Below, in pieces: positions 58,720 through 64,000 of a stretch of 64,000 nt of DNA; position 1 is the stretch's first letter; each line of letters starts with the position of its first letter. The notes under the pieces are model-generated. The model searched no databases. It was not told the DNA's origin and saw only the letters and a program-made list of their open reading frames with translations. A program made the translations under genes and the position numbers. The DNA comes from Paguma larvata (Eukaryota; Chordata; Mammalia; Carnivora; Viverridae), in the NCBI GenBank assembly GCA_030068075.1, contig CM057827.1:68648500-68712499 (forward strand), in the 5' to 3' direction.

Positions 58720-60150
58720 TCTGACTGAAGATATGAAGACAGTTGATTCCAAGAGTGTAGACCAAGGAAACAGAACTTTGAAACTGGATCACCTACCAGT
58801 CAACTGGCAGGTCTGGCAAGAAGTCTTATCGTTAATGGCAATCTGATTATCTCTGACAAGCTGTACTGATTCAATTACTAGAACTTCCCCCAGTGGTAAA
58901 TTCAAATTATATAGTTGTGGAAGGGGATGCGCTAGAAGGTATAATGTCTCAAGTATTTGAAAGACGGAGAGTAAATAATCATAATAAGGATAATGGAATT
59001 ATGTGGCTATTGCTGGTGCAATTTGTTCATTGGAAAAAAAGCCTGGGGGTGATTAATCACTAAGACAAAGTGTTAAAATCAGAGGGTCTTCTTGGCAGCC
59101 AATAAAGGGGGCTCTTACGTCTTATAATTTAAGGGCAGAAAATCTTTGAATCAGGTTAGAATCAATTATAAAGACAGTGGTGCTCCAGGGAAAATTGAAT
59201 GCCCAGCCCCGGAGGGTCTGCTTTGCCAATATCGAAACACTTAGAAAGTAGTGGAGCCATGAGACTTGGGATGGGAGTATGTAATCAATGCTCTCAAATA
59301 TTTTGAATCTTCGGATTCAACCCTCTGAAGCTGCAGAGTGGCCCGTTCCTCCTCCTTAAAGGCTAGGATTCTTCCTCTCTACCTTGAAGATAATATAGAG
59401 ACCTCTGTTTCTATTGAAAACATGAACACACATACACTCCAACCCAGGATCTATCTCCACCACATCTCGTTGCCACCAAACCAATAACTAGGATTAAGTC
59501 ATAATATGTAGCCAGGAAGCCACTGGACTGGCAGGTAAGAAAGGGATTATAATCTGAAAAAATTTTAGGATGTAAGTAACATGTATCAACAATAGCTAAG
59601 AAAGCATACAATGAGATTCAGTTCTCAGATTGTTAGATCAAAAAGGGCAGAACATGATGTTGGATAAGACAGAGTTTATCAACAGTGAAGCGTTCTTCTA
59701 TCATGTAGGATTTAATACCACCATGCAATAGGCACGAAACAGCCAACTTGTCTGAAGAATGGTTTGACCAATTGATGTGAGCCTGCCTCTGCCATCAGCT
59801 ACTCCAGGGCTGACAAACTGAATGCATGATAAATATTTTATGGACCAGAAGCATGGGCTCCCACTCACTAAGGATGGTTTAGCTATTGCAACTGCCAAAT
59901 GTCCAAACACAGAAACTGACCTTGAACTCCCAGTATGGCACCATTCCTCGAGGAAACCAAACAGCCATCTGTTAGAAAGTTGATTATATTCTACCCCTTC
60001 TACTCTGGAAAAGGCAGTGGTACATCTTGAATTGACACACATTCCAGGTTTGAGTTTGCCTTTCCTGCCCACAGGCCTCAGCTAAGACCACATCTGTAAA
60101 AGAGTAAATGAAAGCCTCTGCCATCACAGAGCTCACATTATAGCAGGATG
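58720..60150 (+). mobile_element. ERVL/MaLR internal-region relic
   Basis: Old endogenous retroviral internal sequence without clear flanking LTRs. The 5' part (58720-59560) resembles MaLR internal sequence (ctgaagctgcagagtggccc, aactaggattaagtcataat). The 3' part (about 59740-60150) resembles the integrase region of ERVL-type pol. It is broken by stops and frameshifts in every frame and cannot encode a product. The 123-residue minus-strand frame over it is antisense noise. Confidence 0.65.
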
Positions 60151-60502
60151 GGAAGGTTACTAGCTGATCTGTAATTCATCCTTACCCTGGGGATAACATG
60201 GGGAGGAAGAAAATTAAAAGTAGGAGACGGCAGAGGAGGGAGGGATGGAGAATGGAGAAGTAATATGGTCAAATATTTGTGCAATATTCTACTCACATTT
60301 CCTAGTTGATGTTTGCTAATGGAGAGTCTTTATGATATGCTAGAAATAGCATGTACCTGGCATGTCTAAATTTGCTAATGATAAACCAGTGAAATCTATG
60401 GATTTATGAAGCATGTCTCTATAAAGTATTAATGCTAGCTGTGTAATTTTTGGAACAGAAAATGGAAAACTTTAATGAACAAGACAATCCTCTTGTGTAT
60501 AG
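60151..60502. other. Unassigned sequence
   Basis: Purine-rich at 60200-60260 and otherwise AT-rich. No feature recognised. Confidence 0.5.
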
Positions 60503-60690
60503 CAGAGTTCAGCACACTATAGGCTATGGGCTAAATTCTGCCATGTCCATTATCTTACATACTGTGTTTGTGTGTGGCTGATTTCACTCTACTGCTATAG
60601 AATTGACTACTTGCCATAGAGACCATCTATCTTGCAAAACCGAAGTACTTCCTATCTGGACTTGTACAGGAAAAGGTTGCTGATTCCCGA
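60503..60690 (+). mobile_element. hAT-Charlie element, complete but diverged
   Basis: Starts cagagttcagcacactatag and ends aaaaggttgctgattcccga. Internal segments tgtgtgtggctgatttcac and cttgccatagagacc match the same non-autonomous family as 33179-33812, here uninterrupted. Confidence 0.72.
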
Positions 60691-61867
60691 TATAGATTAT
60701 GCTCCATAAGCATCACTTAGAAAACTCATATCTCAAACCTGTGCCAGGGCTCATCCTAATGTAGCAAGAAGGGATAAAAACCCACATGGTATAGTTTCTA
60801 TGAACTAAAGGAAGAAAGTGTTTCTAGATGGAGGGAGCTTTGTTCTCTAAGGCTTCTGTGTATTAACAGAGCTATAAATCAAACCCCTTTATGATTTAAT
60901 CTAGGGAAATGTCACCCTTGAAGAAAGTAATGAAGATAGGGCAAAGTGGTATACCTTCTCTCTTGCCTCTTTATTATTCCCTGACTTCAGTGGACAAGTG
61001 GTTCTCTCCTTACCAAAGCAGAGCGATGTTGCAATATTTTAATATTAAATAATGTTGGGCATGTTCTGCAAAGTCCCTCAAGGTCTTCTACACCTCCTTG
61101 TGTAGTGATTCATTCTCTCATGTCTTGGTAGTTAAGCTGGTCATTCTTCAATGAAGGTCTTCCAAATTTCTTTTAAAAAATAACTCAGTGTTTCAAATAG
61201 ATGTTAAAGTTTAAGTTTGAACATCTCTTTTGAAACAGAGTGTTAGAAGCCTAGAACCCCAACCACTCCTTCCCCGTGGTCCCTCTCACACTGGCCTTGG
61301 AATAAATTTCTTGGAATTCCTAGAGCTCAGGGAATCAAATTGAAAAAACTTTGACAGATAATATTACAGTTTCTTTCAAGATTAGCTTACTATGACTTTT
61401 AAGTCTCCTATCTTGGGCTTGATGGATACTTTTCCCTGTTTTATCACCTCCTCTATGCCCTTTGATAGAAATACTTATTACATGTTCAAGTGTGCCAACT
61501 GTTTAATTGCATTTCAAGATGGATGCCCTGGCTTTCCACAATAGTGAGCCAGAAAAATTCTTCTTTCTTCTACTTTTATCCTAGCCCACAGAGGAGGAAG
61601 CCTGTTAACATGGCAGCCCTTATAGCCTTCCTATAGGAAGAGTGACTGGTCTGACTGGTCTCAGTCCAGGATAATTCTCGAAAATCAGGTTTCACCAGCG
61701 CTAACTATTCCTCACTTTAAAGGCCAATGGGAGGACTTGCCTGCTCTTTCACCTCCTGTAAAGGGAACCCAGGGAACAGGAACTCAGAGTAAAGGTGAAG
61801 TTTCTATTTTCTGGAATGCCCTGCAAACAGATCTTGTAATCAACATTGCTATAATACCCAAGACCTA
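60691..61867. other. Unassigned sequence
   Basis: No recognised gene or repeat. The reading frames are short. Confidence 0.5.
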
Positions 61868-62112
61868 AAGTATTTTTCTCAACTCTGGTACACATTAGAA
61901 TTACATAGGGAATTTTAAAATATATATATATATATATATGTGTGCGTGTGTGTGTGTGTACACGTGTGTGTGTAAATGTATATATGTCTGATTTCTAAGC
62001 CTTCTAAGCGACCAGTTAATAACAGAATCTCTAACGGAAGGGGTCCAAGCCATCTGCAGTTTTAAAAGCTCCCCAGGTGACTCTAATGTGTGACTAGGTT
62101 TGGGAATGAGGA
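61868..62112. mobile_element. MER5A-like hAT-Charlie element with internal microsatellite
   Basis: Near-symmetrical element: tctcaactctggtacacatt at the left, and aaaagctccccaggtgactc with taatgtgtgactaggtttgg at the right, its degraded inverted counterpart. A (TA)n(TG)n run at 61919-61971 has expanded inside it. Confidence 0.75.
61919..61971. repeat. (TA)n(TG)n compound microsatellite
   Basis: About 10 TA units followed by interrupted TG units with CG and AC variants. Confidence 0.95.
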
Positions 62113-62539
62113 AGCAGTGTGAGTACTACAGAAACGTGCAGGGAAAGATTTTCATTGCACTGAATGTTGTAAGGCAGAAATCTAACCGGTTTTGCTATAC
62201 GTTTTTATTCTCACTCATATATTTGGGCCAGGGCTGAAGGACTAGTAGGAGGACATGTTTGCTTTGGTTGCACCAGGCAAACAAGTAGAGGAAATGCCTT
62301 TTCGCGCTGACAAGAGAGGTGAAGTCTTAGATTTAAAAAGCCAAGGAGAGGCAAAGTTTTGGAGAAAGGGGAGGAGGTCTCATTTGGGTTTTGAAAAACT
62401 GGAAGTAGTTTTGAAGGTTAAAATTATACAGGAGAGGCTATCGAGAATTATGGCAACCTCTGTATTTATTTAGCTGACCCTTACGACTAGCATTATTGTA
62501 GGTGTGTTAATGAGAGAAGGAATACTTTGAAGCTCTCCC
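62113..62539. other. Unassigned sequence
   Basis: Purine-rich at 62290-62440 and possibly a trace of antisense L2, but not assignable. Confidence 0.4.
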
Positions 62540-63500
62540 ACTTTTTTCCTTTGTTCATTTCAGACAATTCAGAGGACCACGAGGAAAACTCCATTTTTAA
62601 ATTCCACGTCCAGCTAAATCATTAAAATAGCTGGGGTGTCTTCGTGGCTTCATAAAAATTAAATCAGGCACACATTTTGAGTAAGCTCATTATGGAAATA
62701 AGAATCCTCAGAGCCATTTTAAGGTCGATGCCCAATCCAGAATCTTGCCATTCTCTTCTATGTGTGTGTCTGTGTACGCTGGGATGTCCATTGCGTGGTT
62801 CTATAAAAATGCCTGGTGGCAGCCCCTCTGCTTTCCCCCATGGATATTTTGATTTATCTGCTTCCAGCTTTATTCCACTTCCACTGATTAGCTTGCATTT
62901 ACATTTTCATAGCATCCAGCTGCTCGGCATTCGTGATTTACATTCATCCAATGTAATTAAAGTATTTGTTGTGGGTTTATAAGCTTTTTAATGGTCTATA
63001 TTTCTGCATTTTGTGTCTCTCCTTTTCCAAATTTATTTTATTCATCAAGCTGTGTCCTAAAAAGCAGTAGAAACAATTACCTCTAAAGTATGTTAGTATA
63101 CAGCATGAATAACACTCACGCTAGATTTAAAACTACCCTCGCTCGAATTACCAATTCAGTGCTGAAAATAAATGTCTCTCTCTCCAGAAATTAGAATCTA
63201 ATTATGTACAATAAACCATGTTAAATAATATCAAGGGTCTAGCCTAAACCAACAAAGACTCAAACATCCCCATAGAAAGCTGGAATGTTCCTGCTCACAT
63301 TTGCTCTTCAGGGCCAAGGTTATTTTCAGATGCCTCTGGCACTGTCGAGAGCCTGTCCAGGTTTCAACACAATAGAATTCAAGTGCACATGAACGAAGAA
63401 GTAGCCTGTCTCTTTTGCCTGGTACTCAGCACACAGCAATTTGATTAATACTTTGATTTCAGTCCTCTGTAATTAATAGTTAGTTAGCTGTGGCTCTGGG
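62540..63500. promoter_or_regulatory. Candidate conserved noncoding block
   Basis: Nearly 1 kb with no transposon or simple repeat. It is rich in homeodomain-type cores (aaatcattaaaatagctgg, catccaatgtaattaaag, gaatctaattatgtac, gtaattaatagt) and has surviving CpGs (ctcacgctag, ctcgctcgaatta). This is the longest such block in the window and the best candidate for an ancient enhancer. No conservation data are available here, so the role is inferred. Confidence 0.35.
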
Positions 63501-64000
63501 AAGGAACAGTAAAGTGACAAATAACTATTTAGACTTTTATTGTAAGTGAAATTGTCTGATGCAGTCAATACTTCAGGATGGTTTCAGAAACTGAAATAAT
63601 CTCTAGGAATTAAATCCCCTCTTGACCTGTAAGTCCTAACTTCTAGTGTTTAAGTCTCATTTGGCATTATTCTCACCCCATATTTGCTTTCATCTTTGGA
63701 TGTATGCCTATAAAACCCTGGAATTAGTGAACACTGTCTTCTATGCTCAGTTATTTTATTTTAGTTTTTTTTTTTTCAGAGCAGTGTTAATATCACCAGT
63801 TTACCATCTTATTAGATGCTAAGGTACACTTTTCATCTATTTCAAGTTTGATGGCAAGGCTAACATTTTAAAGAAACCTTGCCCAGTTAATACCAAGACT
63901 GTACCCTCAACTTCTTAGCCATCACACGTTGTTCACACATTGCAACAATTATTTTACCCTTGTGTCTGTTTATCTTTTTAGCGTTTGTACTGCTTTGACT
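63501..64000. other. Unassigned sequence
   Basis: AT-rich with a T tract at 63767-63776. No feature recognised. Confidence 0.5.

Noticed and set aside
59701..60072. 123-residue minus-strand frame
   Set aside because: Lies antisense to the retroviral internal relic; no independent support.

Overview
This is mammalian nuclear DNA, almost certainly from a cat-family carnivore. The strongest evidence is about 20 copies of a tRNA-derived carnivore SINE: a head reading ggcgcctgggtggctcag, a CT-rich body and an AAATAAA-type tail, i.e. the feline CAN-SINE type. There are also several L1 3' ends of the carnivore type. The DNA is AT-rich and CpG-poor. No open reading frame here behaves like a gene. 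The long ones are either pieces of transposons or chance frames, so I annotate no protein-coding gene, rRNA or tRNA. The window looks like intergenic or deep-intronic gene-desert sequence.

Layout. 1-2.3 kb: a degenerate ~30-bp tandem repeat abutting an L1 ORF2 fragment, then an antisense L1 endonuclease fragment. 2.3-6.8 kb: mostly unassigned, with a polypyrimidine tract, two SINEs and a (GT)n. 6.8-11.9 kb: a 5'-inverted L1, then a long old antisense L1 broken by a MaLR LTR and a SINE. 12-16 kb: L2 and MIR copies split by SINEs. 16-21 kb: few repeats, with two candidate conserved noncoding blocks. 21-28.7 kb: L2, MIR and L1 remnants, including a three-level nest (L2 > inverted L1 > SINE). 28-40.5 kb: no SINEs, a CR1/L3-like reverse-transcriptase relic near 30 kb, a hAT element split by an LTR, MIRs, and a candidate regulatory block at 35.5-36 kb. 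38.6-43 kb: an old sense L1 and four SINEs. 44.1-47.6 kb: a 3-kb antisense carnivore L1 carrying a SINE and an unidentified retro-insert, then MER20 and a short sense L1 3' end. 47.6-56.6 kb: unassigned sequence, MIR, two L2 pieces (one split by an MLT1-type LTR) and three SINEs. 56.6-64 kb: L2 fragments, an ERVL/MaLR internal relic, two hAT elements and a terminal candidate conserved block.

The elements form layers of different age. L2, MIR, CR1 and hAT relics were interrupted by MaLR LTRs and old L1s, then by carnivore L1s and feline SINEs. Target-site duplications (TSDs) confirm many of the younger insertions. I found no convincing new biological system. The items most worth checking are the unidentified insert at 46.0-46.4 kb, the CR1-like relic at 30 kb, and the repeat-free AT-rich blocks at 35.5 and 62.5 kb. 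Repeat family names come from recalled consensus features, not a database search.
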